50,010 nucleotides of DNA from DAOMOP01 sp035444405 (lineage in GTDB: Bacteria > Pseudomonadota > Gammaproteobacteria > Burkholderiales > Rhodocyclaceae). Below, in pieces: positions 1-7,661 of this stretch. The DNA is taken from contig DAOMOP010000007.1 of assembly GCA_035444405.1 (NCBI GenBank), forward strand, positions 1 to 50,010. Direction: 5' to 3'. A program made the translations under genes and the position numbers. Each line of letters starts with the position of its first letter. The first letter of the stretch is position 1. The notes under the pieces are model-generated. The model made no database searches, was not told the DNA's origin, and saw nothing but the letters and a program-made list of their open reading frames with translations.

Positions 1-55
1 CGAAAATACGTCAGATGGATGCTGGAGGGGCGGGCGATTTGTGTATAACGACATG
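1..55 (+). mobile_element. 3' end of an IS4/Tn5-type element (remnant)
   Basis: The window opens inside an open frame that ends with Cys-Val-stop at 40-48. The stop lies inside a 17-base block, TTGTGTATAACGACATG, at 39-55. The same block, also reached through Cys-Val-TAA, recurs at 423-439 directly after a recognisable IS4-family transposase tail. Its first ten bases are the reverse complement of TTATACACAA, the core of the Tn5/IS50 outside end. I read this as the right end of a second, related insertion sequence whose body lies left of the window. Confidence 0.5.
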
Positions 56-189
56 ATCTAAGCCGTCGCCGTTCGTCGCCCACAGTGAACTAGGGACCCG
101 GAACCAGTTCCAGGGCAACGCCGGTAAAATGACGCGACACTGCGTCGAACGGCAGCCTGCGGGACCGACCGCCGGATCGATGAACGCGC

Positions 190-432
190 TTGTTCTTCGA
201 TCCTGACGAGATTCGCGGCGCGTACTCGCTGGCCAAGCGCAAACCGCCGGCCGAGCCGCCCACGATCAACGATGTGTTGCGCCTGATCGCCACCCTGGGC
301 GGCTTCCTCGCCCGCAAGGGCGACGGGGATCCCGGGGTGGAGACGATCTGGCTCGGGCTGCAGCGCACCAGGGACGCCGCCATCACCATCCAGTCGTTGC
401 GTGAGGAGGCCGCGGGCGAGAATTGTGTATAA
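190..432 (+). pseudogene. IS4-family (Tn5-like) transposase, C-terminal fragment
   Basis: About 80 codons match the C-terminal part of IS4-family DDE transposases, the region corresponding to the Tn5 dimerisation domain. Typical blocks are FDPDEIRGAY, KPPAEPPTIND, LGGFLARKGDGDPGVE and IWLGLQR. The catalytic DDE core is missing: an in-frame stop lies just upstream (181-183) and the bases before it do not continue the protein in another frame that I can recognise. The frame ends at a TAA inside the terminal repeat at 423-439. This is a decayed copy and cannot encode an active enzyme. Confidence 0.7.
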
Positions 433-439
433 CGACATG
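423..439 (+). repeat. IS right-end terminal repeat, second copy
   Basis: A 17-base block identical to 39-55. It abuts the transposase stop codon and contains the ten-base core of the Tn5 outside end in reverse orientation. It marks the boundary between the IS remnant and the flanking DNA. Confidence 0.5.
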
Positions 440-582
440 CCCAAGGCACCATACGCGATGAGAGCTGCGGCAAGCACGACAGCCAACGTGGCGACTATCC
501 AGACTGGGACTGAGTACGCAACCCGCACCCCGCCGATCCAGGCTGACATGGAGGATCGCATGACCTCAGGCCGAAATAGCAT
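436..582 (-). pseudogene. Possible truncated membrane protein cut by the IS
   Basis: Reading leftwards from an ATG at 582, about 48 codons encode a soluble start followed by a strongly hydrophobic stretch (VPVWIVATLAVVLAAALIAY), and the frame runs into the IS end at 436-439. The pattern Val-Pro-Val-Trp before a membrane span resembles the C-terminal anchor of DotU/TssL proteins, but that is only a loose likeness. No Shine-Dalgarno is obvious and stops lie shortly upstream. It may be a fragment of a gene disrupted by the insertion, or no gene at all. Confidence 0.25.
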
Positions 583-847
583 CGCCAATAACGATTACTT
601 TAAACTCATTTGCACTAATCATATAGCAAGATCTTGTAATTTTTATGGCATATTTTAACAGGTAATGGCTGACGCCGACACGCGGAGTTTCTGAACCGCA
701 CGGGACGAGATGGATTCGAAACCGGTGGGCAGCGCGGGCGCGCCGCACGGAGTGCAGCCGCTGCCAGCGGAGACACGTGCCCAGAGCGCTCCGCCAAGGC
801 GGCGCAAGAGTGGGATAATCCCGGCCCCGACATGGCACGGTCCGATC
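440..847. other. Intergenic stretch with AT-rich island
   Basis: No convincing complete gene. The section 589-670 is markedly AT-rich against its surroundings and includes the palindrome CAAGATCTTG at 627-636 and runs of T. It could be a regulatory or foreign remnant next to the IS scar. The bases just before creA are ordinary GC-rich sequence. Confidence 0.5.
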
Positions 848-1327
848 ATGACACGCCTCTACCCCGCACTCCCCGCCCTCGCGTTGGCTGCACTGTTGCC
901 GAGTCTCGCTCAGGCCGAAACGGTCGGCCGCGTGGACACCGCGTTCAAGCTCATCGGCCGCAATCACCAGGTGGTGGTCGAGGTGTTCGACGATCCGAAG
1001 GTGAACGGCGTGTCGTGTTACGTGTCGCGCGCACGCACCGGTGGCGTCATGGGCACGCTGGGCCTTGCCGAAGACACCTCGGACGCCTCGGTCGCGTGCC
1101 GGCAGGTCGGTGAGATCTCGTTCGTCGAGCCGCTGCGGCAACAGGAGGAGGTGTTCTCGCAGAGCGCCTCGATCCTGTTCAAGAAGGTGCGCATCGTGCG
1201 CATGGCCGACGCCAAGCGCAACACCCTCGTCTATCTCGTCTACAGCGACAAGCTGATCGAAGGCAGCCCGCAGAACAACGTCACCGCCGTCGCGGTGCCG
1301 CGCGAGCTGCCGCTGCCGCTGCGCTGA
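848..1327 (+). CDS. creA: CreA family periplasmic protein
   Basis: A 159-residue protein matching the CreA family, about the size of the E. coli protein. Residues 1-23 form a Sec signal peptide ending Ala-Gln-Ala, so the mature protein should be periplasmic. The body has the family blocks GRVDTAFKLIGRNH, VEVFDDPKV and SCYVSRARTGG. Cys57 and Cys84 are placed to form a disulfide. CreA has no established biochemical role, although in E. coli it sits with the CreBC two-component genes, which are absent here. The start is chosen because the signal peptide begins at this Met; the frame is open further upstream but that extension does not look like protein. It appears monocistronic. Confidence 0.9.
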   Translation: MTRLYPALPALALAALLPSLAQAETVGRVDTAFKLIGRNHQVVVEVFDDPKVNGVSCYVSRARTGGVMGTLGLAEDTSDASVACRQVGEISFVEPLRQQEEVFSQSASILFKKVRIVRMADAKRNTLVYLVYSDKLIEGSPQNNVTAVAVPRELPLPLR

Positions 1328-1407
1328 GCGCCGGGGGCGGCCCCGGCCTTCGGCAGGCGGGCAGGTGCCGCTGCAATCGATCGGGGTGCTCGGTCGCGGG
1401 CACGGGC

Positions 1408-1443
1408 AAAAAAGAACAGGCGTCGGACCTGCCGCACGCCTGT
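1408..1443 (-). terminator. Rho-independent terminator of the SPW-repeat gene
   Basis: On the minus strand, 28 bases after the stop at 1472, the octamer ACAGGCGT (1443-1436) can pair with ACGCCTGT (1423-1416) across a 12-base loop. It is followed by TCTTTTTT (complement of 1408-1415). A stem plus a U-run in the right order is classic intrinsic-terminator structure. Confidence 0.7.
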
Positions 1444-1471
1444 CCCCGTCGATACCGAAGCTCGCACGGGC

Positions 1472-1840
1472 TCAGGTCGCGTGACCGCCGCCCATGTGCT
1501 TCATCAGATCGAAATGCGCGATGCCGTCCCACAGCGCGAGCACGAACACGATCGCACCGACGATCAGCGCGTTGGCCATTGCCATCGCGACCGCCGAGAA
1601 GCCGAGCAGCCACGGCGACGCCATCGCCCACAGGCCGATCAGCAGCATCGCAACCATCTCCCACATTTTCGGCTTGACAAGCTCACCGAGCGAAAGAGCC
1701 GCGATCGCGAGACCGACCACGACCGCGTTCGACAATGCCGCCGTCGACAGCTGTTCGACGAATCCAAGCGCCCATGGGGCTGCCGCGAACCAGACACCGG
1801 CTATCAGCATCAGCCATTCCTGCCACCGTTTCGCCATCAT
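1472..1840 (-). CDS. SPW-repeat membrane protein
   Basis: A 122-residue, four-segment hydrophobic protein of the SPW-repeat family. Each half contains one copy of the signature: APWALGF at residues 21-27 and SPWLLGF at 75-81, so the first copy has lost the Ser. The two halves look like an internal duplication of a two-helix unit. Members are small inner-membrane proteins of unknown function. The Shine-Dalgarno is unusually strong: the complement of 1848-1858 reads GAAAGGAGGTG nine bases before tandem ATG codons at 1840 and 1837. A hairpin plus U-run follows the stop. It is divergent from mgtE and appears monocistronic. Confidence 0.8.
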   Translation of the reverse strand: MMAKRWQEWLMLIAGVWFAAAPWALGFVEQLSTAALSNAVVVGLAIAALSLGELVKPKMWEMVAMLLIGLWAMASPWLLGFSAVAMAMANALIVGAIVFVLALWDGIAHFDLMKHMGGGHAT

Positions 1841-2181
1841 CTCGACTCACCTCCTTTCGCACAACAAGCGCTTTCTGTTCAATGTCTTAGACGACACCTC
1901 GGTGCCTGGGTTCCACCCCTGCGGCGCCACTTTGGTGCTGACCCGGCCGTCACGGGCGCTCCGACCCAAGGGTGATCGCATCCGTCGCGCCCGCTATCAT
2001 GACGGGCAACGGCGACCAGGGCGAACCGTCGCGGGCGGCGCGGATCGTCACCACAGCCGGTTGCGACCACGGCCGACTGCGCTGACCGGCGCGCGCTCCG
2101 GTGCGCATGCCGGCCTGCCGGTGCGATAAGACGCGACGGGCCGTGCAACGCCACGCTCCGACCCAGCGGGGACCGTAGCCG
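1841..2181. other. Divergent intergenic region, SPW gene / mgtE
   Basis: About 340 bases separate two divergent starts. Apart from the strong ribosome site of the SPW gene at the left edge I see no gene or clear repeat. This would be the place for an mgtE leader, but I cannot identify a known magnesium-sensing fold by eye. Confidence 0.5.
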
Positions 2182-3837
2182 ATGACCATCAGACGCGAAT
2201 ACCACGACCAATCCGACCGAGAGTCGATCATCCAGTCGCTGCGCAGCGGCAAGAACAAGCGTGTGCGCAAGGCGCTGCGGCAGACCCATCCGGCGAAGAT
2301 CGCGGCGATGCTCGAGACGCTGGACGCCGAGACACGCCTTGCGCTGTGGCAACAGGTGGATGCGACCATCGAAGCGCGGGTGACCGCGCATCTGTCGGCG
2401 GCGGTGGCCCGGCAATTGACCGGTGAGTCCGCGGAGGCCGCCGAGCCCACCGGCGAAACCGCCGACGGTGCGATCGTCGGCGCCGACGCGCAGCACCACG
2501 CGTCTGCCGCCGATCCGCTCGATGCGGTACGCAAGGCCCTGCAGTCGGGCAAGCTCAAGCGCCTCGGCAAGCTCGTGCATCGCATGCATCCGGCCAAGGT
2601 GGCCGGACTGCTCGAAGCGCTGCCGCCGGAGGAGCGGCACGCCGTGTGGAGCATGGTCGAGACCGAGCGCGCCGGCAAGGTGCTGACCTTTCTGCACGAC
2701 GAGATCTGCGCTTCACTCGCGCTCGAGCTCGATTTCGAGGATCTGGTCGCGTCGGTACACCATCTGGAGCTCGACGACGTCGTCGATCTGATTCAGCTGC
2801 TGCCCGAAGAGCTCGGGCAAAGGCTGCTGCATGCCTCCAGCGGCACTCGCCGCGAGCAGCTCGAGTCGATGCTGACCTACCCCGAGGATTCGGCCGGCGG
2901 CATCATGAATGCCGATCCGATCGAGATCCGGGCCGATGTCAGAGTCAGCACCGTGCTGCGCTATCTGCGCCTGCTCGAGACCCTGCCGCCGCAGACCGAC
3001 ATGCTGATGGTCGTCGATCGCGACGGCCGTTACCAGGGGGCACTGCGCCTGAGCGCGCTGGTCACCGCACAGCCGCAGCGTCGTGTCGAGGAGCTGATGC
3101 AGACCGACATGCACGGCATTCCGGTGACCACCAGCGCGACCGAGGTCGCGCGCCTGTTCCAGGATCTGGACCTGCTGTCCGCGCCGGTCGTCGACGAGCA
3201 CAACCGCCTGATCGGACGCATCACCGTGGACGACGTCGTCGATCTGATCCGCGAGGACTCCGAACGCACCGTCATGCAGATGGCCGGCCTCGACGAGGAG
3301 GCCGACGTCTTCGCGCCGGTGCTGGTGAGCTCACGCCGGCGCGCGGTGTGGCTCGGCATCAATCTGGTCACCGCCTTTCTCGCCGCATGGGTGATCGGCC
3401 TGTTCCAGACCACGCTCGAGCAGCTCGTCGCCCTCGCGGTGCTGATGCCGATCGTCGCGAGCATGGGCGGCATTGCCGGCAGCCAGACCCTCACCCTGGT
3501 CATCCGCGGCCTCGCTCTGGGCCAGGTCCAGAAGGGAAACACCCGCCTGCTGCTCAACCGCGAAGTCGGCATTTCGATCCTGAACGGCTTGCTGTGGGCG
3601 GCGGTCGTCGGGTTGCTTGCCGTCGCATGGTTCGGGGACTGGGGAATCGGCGGCGTCATCGCGGCCGCCATCCTCGCCAACCTGTTGTGCGCGGCACTGG
3701 CCGGCCTGGCCATTCCGCTCGTCCTCGATCGGCTCGGCATCGATCCCGCGCTGGCCGGCAGCGTCATCCTCACCACCGTCACGGACGTGGTCGGCTTCTT
3801 CGCGTTTCTGGGCCTGGCGACGCTCTTGCTGCTGTAA
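2182..3837 (+). CDS. mgtE: MgtE-type magnesium transporter with duplicated N-terminal module
   Basis: A 551-residue MgtE, the homodimeric Mg2+ channel of the inner membrane, about 100 residues longer than usual. The order is N-terminal helical domain, tandem CBS domains (roughly 235-365, including the IGRITVDDVVDLI block), then five membrane segments from about 388 to the end. The pore-region block MGGIAGSQTLTLVIRGLALG and the last-helix block PALAGSVILTTVTDVVGF are intact. The extra length comes from repetition of a 41-residue helical unit: residues 19-59 and 119-159 align without gaps, about 20 identities, both carrying HPAK and a Trp near the end. The linker between them is Ala/Glu-rich. 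The CBS and N domains normally gate the channel by sensing cytosolic Mg2+. Confidence 0.92.
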   Translation: MTIRREYHDQSDRESIIQSLRSGKNKRVRKALRQTHPAKIAAMLETLDAETRLALWQQVDATIEARVTAHLSAAVARQLTGESAEAAEPTGETADGAIVGADAQHHASAADPLDAVRKALQSGKLKRLGKLVHRMHPAKVAGLLEALPPEERHAVWSMVETERAGKVLTFLHDEICASLALELDFEDLVASVHHLELDDVVDLIQLLPEELGQRLLHASSGTRREQLESMLTYPEDSAGGIMNADPIEIRADVRVSTVLRYLRLLETLPPQTDMLMVVDRDGRYQGALRLSALVTAQPQRRVEELMQTDMHGIPVTTSATEVARLFQDLDLLSAPVVDEHNRLIGRITVDDVVDLIREDSERTVMQMAGLDEEADVFAPVLVSSRRRAVWLGINLVTAFLAAWVIGLFQTTLEQLVALAVLMPIVASMGGIAGSQTLTLVIRGLALGQVQKGNTRLLLNREVGISILNGLLWAAVVGLLAVAWFGDWGIGGVIAAAILANLLCAALAGLAIPLVLDRLGIDPALAGSVILTTVTDVVGFFAFLGLATLLLL

Positions 3838-3851
3838 GCCGCTGGCGCGGC

Positions 3852-4952
3852 TCACGCACCGGTGGCCGGCACGTTCGCGCTCTGACCGGCGGCACGGGCC
3901 TCGCTTACCACGCGATGGACGAACGCGAGCTTGTCGATGGCCGCCGGCGCGAGCACGAACGGATAGGCATGCTCGTGTCCCATGCTGCGGTTCAGGCTGT
4001 TCAGCGCGAACGTGAGCGGCAGCCAGTGCTCGATCAGTGGCGCGAAGTCGCTCTCGTGATAGGGATCGAAATCGTGGTTGACATCCGTCGTGTCGTCGCC
4101 GGCGCGCGGGCGGATGCGCAGACCGTACTGATACGCGGTCTCCAGCGTATCGACGATGTGCAGGTAGTGCGCCCACGTTTCCGCCCAGTCCTCCCACGGG
4201 TGCGTGCTCGCGTAGGCGCTGACGAAGCGCTCGCGCCAGTCGGCGGGCGGCCCCTCGCGATAATGCTGCTCGAGGGCGGCCGGATAGTCGGCGCGATCGT
4301 CTCCGAACAGCGCGCGGCATTCGGCCAGCCAGCGGCTGTCGCGGATCAGGCGGTCCCAGTAGTAGTGGCCCGACTCGTGACGGAAATGGCCGAGGATGGT
4401 GCGGTAGGGTTCATCCATGCGGTCGCGCATGCGCTCGCGCTCGACCGGGTCGGCCTCGGCGATGTTGAGCGTGATCAGCCCCTCGGAGTGCCCAGTCAGC
4501 ACGCGACCGCGCTCGCTGAAGGCCGATGGCGCGTCGGCGAGAAAATCGAACTCGAGGCCGGCCGCATCGCGGCTGCGCGGCACGACCGGCAAGTCGAGGC
4601 GCAGCAACGAATAGACGAGGCGGCGCTTCTCGGTTTCGAGCGTCTGCCACAGCTCACGGTTGCCTTCGACGCCGAGGTCCGGAATGGTGCGGTTCAGTCG
4701 GCACGCAGCGCAGAAGGCCTCGTCACCGTCGGCCGCCACCATCCAGTTGCACACCGCGTGGTCGGCGTAGTTCGCGCACTTGCGATAGCGGCGCCCGTCG
4801 TCCTGCGCGCGCCACGCGCCGTCCTCGGCCGCCTCCAGCGCGGCCAGCCGCAAAGTCCCGGGCAGAAAGCCCAGTGCAGCGCCGCAGCGCGTGCACACCA
4901 CGTTCTCGAAATAAAGGCGCTGACCGCAGCCCGAGCAATAGAAAAGTCTCAT
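3852..4952 (-). CDS. Zinc-ribbon putative zinc metallopeptidase
   Basis: A 366-residue protein of the family described as putative zinc-binding metallopeptidase with an N-terminal zinc ribbon. Two cysteine pairs, C6/C9 and C20/C23, form the ribbon; four more cysteines (C59, C68, C81, C84) suggest a second metal site. The catalytic motif H192-E-S-G-H196 is present. The C-terminal part holds family blocks such as FDPYHESDFAPLIEHWLPL. No signal peptide is seen, so it should be cytosolic. The start at 4952 is preceded by GAGGTGA and opens directly into the zinc ribbon; the frame is open further upstream but that part overlaps the next gene and is not protein-like. Substrate unknown. Confidence 0.8.
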   Translation of the reverse strand: MRLFYCSGCGQRLYFENVVCTRCGAALGFLPGTLRLAALEAAEDGAWRAQDDGRRYRKCANYADHAVCNWMVAADGDEAFCAACRLNRTIPDLGVEGNRELWQTLETEKRRLVYSLLRLDLPVVPRSRDAAGLEFDFLADAPSAFSERGRVLTGHSEGLITLNIAEADPVERERMRDRMDEPYRTILGHFRHESGHYYWDRLIRDSRWLAECRALFGDDRADYPAALEQHYREGPPADWRERFVSAYASTHPWEDWAETWAHYLHIVDTLETAYQYGLRIRPRAGDDTTDVNHDFDPYHESDFAPLIEHWLPLTFALNSLNRSMGHEHAYPFVLAPAAIDKLAFVHRVVSEARAAGQSANVPATGA

Positions 4953-5025
4953 GTCCGTCACCTCGCCCCACCGCGACGCGCCCCCGGCCGGGGTCGCGCG
5001 CAACCACCCTGACTTTGAATCGCGC

Positions 5026-5313
5026 CTACTTGAAGCGGTCGGCCGCGTCCCGGAACCCCTTGGACAGGCTCTCCCACGCCGCCTCGAAGCTTTCGCGCAA
5101 ATCCTCCCACGCATCGTCGCCGGCTTCCTGCAGCTCACGCAGTTTCTCGCGCGCCTTGGCGCGCTGCATCCGCATCGCGGAAACTTGCTCCTCGTAGCGC
5201 ACCCGGGCATCGGCCTGGGCCGCCTTCGCCTTGGCCTCGTACTTGTCGATCTCGGCGTTCCACTCGTCGATCTTCGCCTTCATCTTGTCCATGTATGCGT
5301 CACGCTTGGTCAT
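5026..5313 (-). CDS. Small coiled-coil stress protein (sll1863 type)
   Basis: A 95-residue, highly charged, almost entirely helical protein rich in Ala, Lys and Glu. It begins MTKRDAYMDKMKAKIDEWNA and ends with GFRDAADRFK, the pattern of the sll1863-type stress-response family. There is no membrane segment or enzyme motif. A strong AGGAGGGG ribosome site precedes the ATG. It lies 73 bases upstream of the metallopeptidase on the same strand, so the two may be co-transcribed. The role is unknown; the link to stress is by family name only. Confidence 0.75.
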   Translation of the reverse strand: MTKRDAYMDKMKAKIDEWNAEIDKYEAKAKAAQADARVRYEEQVSAMRMQRAKAREKLRELQEAGDDAWEDLRESFEAAWESLSKGFRDAADRFK

Positions 5314-5626
5314 GGCGATCCCCTCCTGTTGTGGCAGCCCGTGGCCACCGGTTGCCGTCAATGCAATGGGACCGCCGCGCCCCCGATGCGTTCGGCGTGG
5401 GCCGCGACCCGGCAGCCGTGCGCGGCGGGCAGGCGCGATTGCACGGCGAGCCCGCCGAAAACGTGCCGACGCTCGCACGAACCACCGTCGACAGCCGGGA
5501 TTGTTCGCAAACCTTGAGATTCGATGCCGATTGGTCGAACATCGGAACTCGAACGGTCGGCTCCCCATCCTGCGATCGGCCCGAAAGGCCTGGCGTCGTG
5601 GCGATCGCTGCCGCAAGGAGGTGCCC
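5314..5626. other. Divergent intergenic region carrying leader repeat copy A
   Basis: The right 121 bases (5506-5626) are a copy of the leader found before the BCCT gene. The left part shows no gene. Confidence 0.6.
5506..5626 (+). repeat. Duplicated 5' leader, copy A
   Basis: 121 bases ending immediately before the ATG at 5627. They align without any gap to 7541-7661, with about 17 mismatches (86% identity). Both copies contain GCGATCG and CGATCGC separated by exactly 23 bases (here 5572-5578 and 5602-5608), so an identical 7-bp stem can form. Both end in a strong CGCAAGGAGG ribosome site. The block CCCATCCTGCGATCGGCCCG is invariant. The lack of gaps and the kept stem suggest a structured leader or shared promoter region. 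Confidence 0.65.
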
Positions 5627-7296
5627 ATGAGCATGACCAAGCCTGCCGGCAACCCGGAAGCGCCGGGAGAGTCGCGCCGCAGCCGTTTCGGATGCCTGCT
5701 CACTCTGGCGGTGATCGCATTCTGGTGGTACCTGCTCCACGACTTCGTCAGCCCACCCGTTGCGATCGCGCTGGCGCTGGCGGGCGCCGCGCTGATCCGC
5801 GGCGGCCTCTACCTGAGCGTGGCCGGTGCTCGCTACGTCTTCGACAGCGTCTGGTACGCGGGTGCCTGGTTGGTCGGCCTGCTGATGCTGGCGGGTGCGG
5901 TGGCGACACTGACGCCGGCCGCCCCCGGCGATCTGCTGACGTCGACCGCCTCCGGCTGGGGGCTGCTCTCCGGCCGGGCGGCGCGTCTGGAGAATGCGAT
6001 CACCGAGGGCGACGTCGAGCTGGCCGCGAAGATCGCGCGGCGGGGACTGGGCGACCCGGCGGTGCGCGACGGTTTCGGCACCCCCGTTCTGCACTACGCC
6101 AAGGACGATCCCGAGATGCTCGGGGCACTCCTGGAGGCGGGGCTCGACCCCGACGCCCGCGATGGCGAGGGCCGCACGCTTCTCGCGAAAGGGGTCGATG
6201 ACGAGGTCCGGCGGCTGCTGCTGGAGGCCGGCGCCGCGCCGACGCCCGAGCCCGGCGGGACAGCGATGACGCCCGGGCGCGACGACTGGCTGGTGGCAGC
6301 GGTCGCCGGCGCGCAGCCGAGGATCCCTTCGGGTATCTCGGTCACGCCTGACCCGCTCCACCCCGGCGAGCCGGGCACGGTAACGCTCGTCGTCGACAAT
6401 CCGACGTCGCAAGATCGCCTCCTCGACGTGCGGGCGACACTCGACTACGCAATCTTTCTCATCGGCGCCTCGCACGGCGGCGCCCTCATGGACGTCGGCA
6501 TCCCCGGCACGTCGTCTACCGTTCGATGGCCCGCGCTGGCGCTGCCGGCAGGCGCCCGGGGCGAACTCCAGATGCGGGTACTGGCCCGATCGGATGACGT
6601 CGTGCCGGGTCTGCTCGTCGGCGACCTGTCGATCGACGCTCGCGTCCTGGACCTGGCGCAGCGCACCGAGGAGATTTTGCAGCACTCCCAGCAGCGTGCG
6701 GGCACCCCGGCGAGGGCCGCGATCACCTCCACCGCCGGCCTCCTCGTCCAGCTCGTGCCGTCGCTGGTCGTCGCGATGGTCCTGTGGGTCGTGTGGCGCC
6801 GGACTCGCGCGACATACTCGAGAGCACCTCACCTGCGCTTCGGCCGCTTCGTGGCAGGTGGCGCGGCGCTGATCTGCGCCGCCGCTGCGGCGGGGAGCCG
6901 TATGTGCGCTTCGACGAGGCCTCGTGCCGCGTGCTCGACCGGCGGGTCTTTTCCCAGGAGGTCAGACGATCGAGCACCGAAAGAGCGGGCGCGCACCAGC
7001 GCACCATGCAGCTTCACCCGGTCGTCGCGGTCGCGATCGACACCGGCCGGGAGCTGCGCTACGCCGCCGGAATGGCGACCGGTGGGGTCACGCGGTCGGT
7101 GCAGGAGCTCCGGCACCTTCCGGTGGGCCTCGAGACGCGATGCTGGATCGATCCACGCGACCCCAGCCGATTCACGGTGGTCCGAGGCATGCCGATGGCC
7201 GCCGGCGCCGGCCTGACGATGTTGCTCGTCGTCACCGTCGTCCTGGGCCTGATCGCGACGCGGCTGGGCCGCACGCTCGAGCGCGCGCACAAGTGA
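5627..7296 (+). pseudogene. Ankyrin-repeat / DUF3592-like membrane protein, frameshifted
   Basis: The frame starting at 5627 (strong AAGGAGGT site) encodes about 420 sensible residues: two or three membrane segments (about 24-90), ankyrin-like repeats near 120-205 with GTPVLHYAKDDPEMLGALLE and GRTLLAKGVDDEVRRLLLEA, a beta-rich extracytoplasmic part, and another membrane span near 370-390. Near 6892 sense moves to another frame, which continues with EPYVRFDEASCRVLDRRVF, RCWIDPRDPSRFTVVRG and a last membrane helix to the stop at 7296. That tail resembles DUF3592. The shift fits loss of one base, possibly in the GGGG at 6892-6895. It is either a sequencing error or a recent inactivating change. 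Function unknown. Confidence 0.6.
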
Positions 7297-7661
7297 GTCA
7301 GGGCAGTGGCATGGTGCCCTCGGGCGCCCGGCAGACCAGCCACGCCGCGAACGCGGTGAGCAGCACCGGCCGGTCCCGCGGCGCCCGACGGTCCGCGCTC
7401 CACGCGTCCTGCTTGCCGAACTGCCGCCGATCGTAGCTTCCGCACCCCGTCCCGCCCTCGATCAATGCCCGGCTCGAGCCGACCGTCGCGGATACGACTC
7501 CGACATCATCGGTTGCGACCTGCGACAGCCACGACGCCACCGCAAACCTTGTGATTCGATGCCGATTGGGCGACCATCGGGGCTCGATCGGTCAGATCCC
7601 CATCCTGCGATCGGCCCGAAAAGCACGGCATCGTGTCGATCGCACCCGCAAGGAGGCGCCA
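7297..7661. other. Intergenic region carrying leader repeat copy B
   Basis: The right 121 bases are the second copy of the duplicated leader. The left 240 bases hold no gene that I can support. Confidence 0.6.
7541..7661 (+). repeat. Duplicated 5' leader, copy B
   Basis: 121 bases ending at the base before the BCCT start codon, about 86% identical to 5506-5626 with no gaps. The 7-bp stem GCGATCG/CGATCGC is at 7607-7613 and 7637-7643, again with a 23-base loop. A GGCC/GGCC inner pairing possible in copy A is lost here (GGCC/AGCA), so only the outer stem is conserved. Confidence 0.65.

Noticed and set aside
436..582. Type VI secretion TssL (DotU) gene
   Set aside because: Only a Val-Pro-Val-Trp plus membrane span likeness; too short and no other secretion genes nearby, so kept only as a vague fragment.
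2646..5012. Long plus-strand frame across mgtE and the metallopeptidase
   Set aside because: It is an alternative-frame product of high GC with Arg/Ala/His-rich sequence; real genes occupy the region in other frames.
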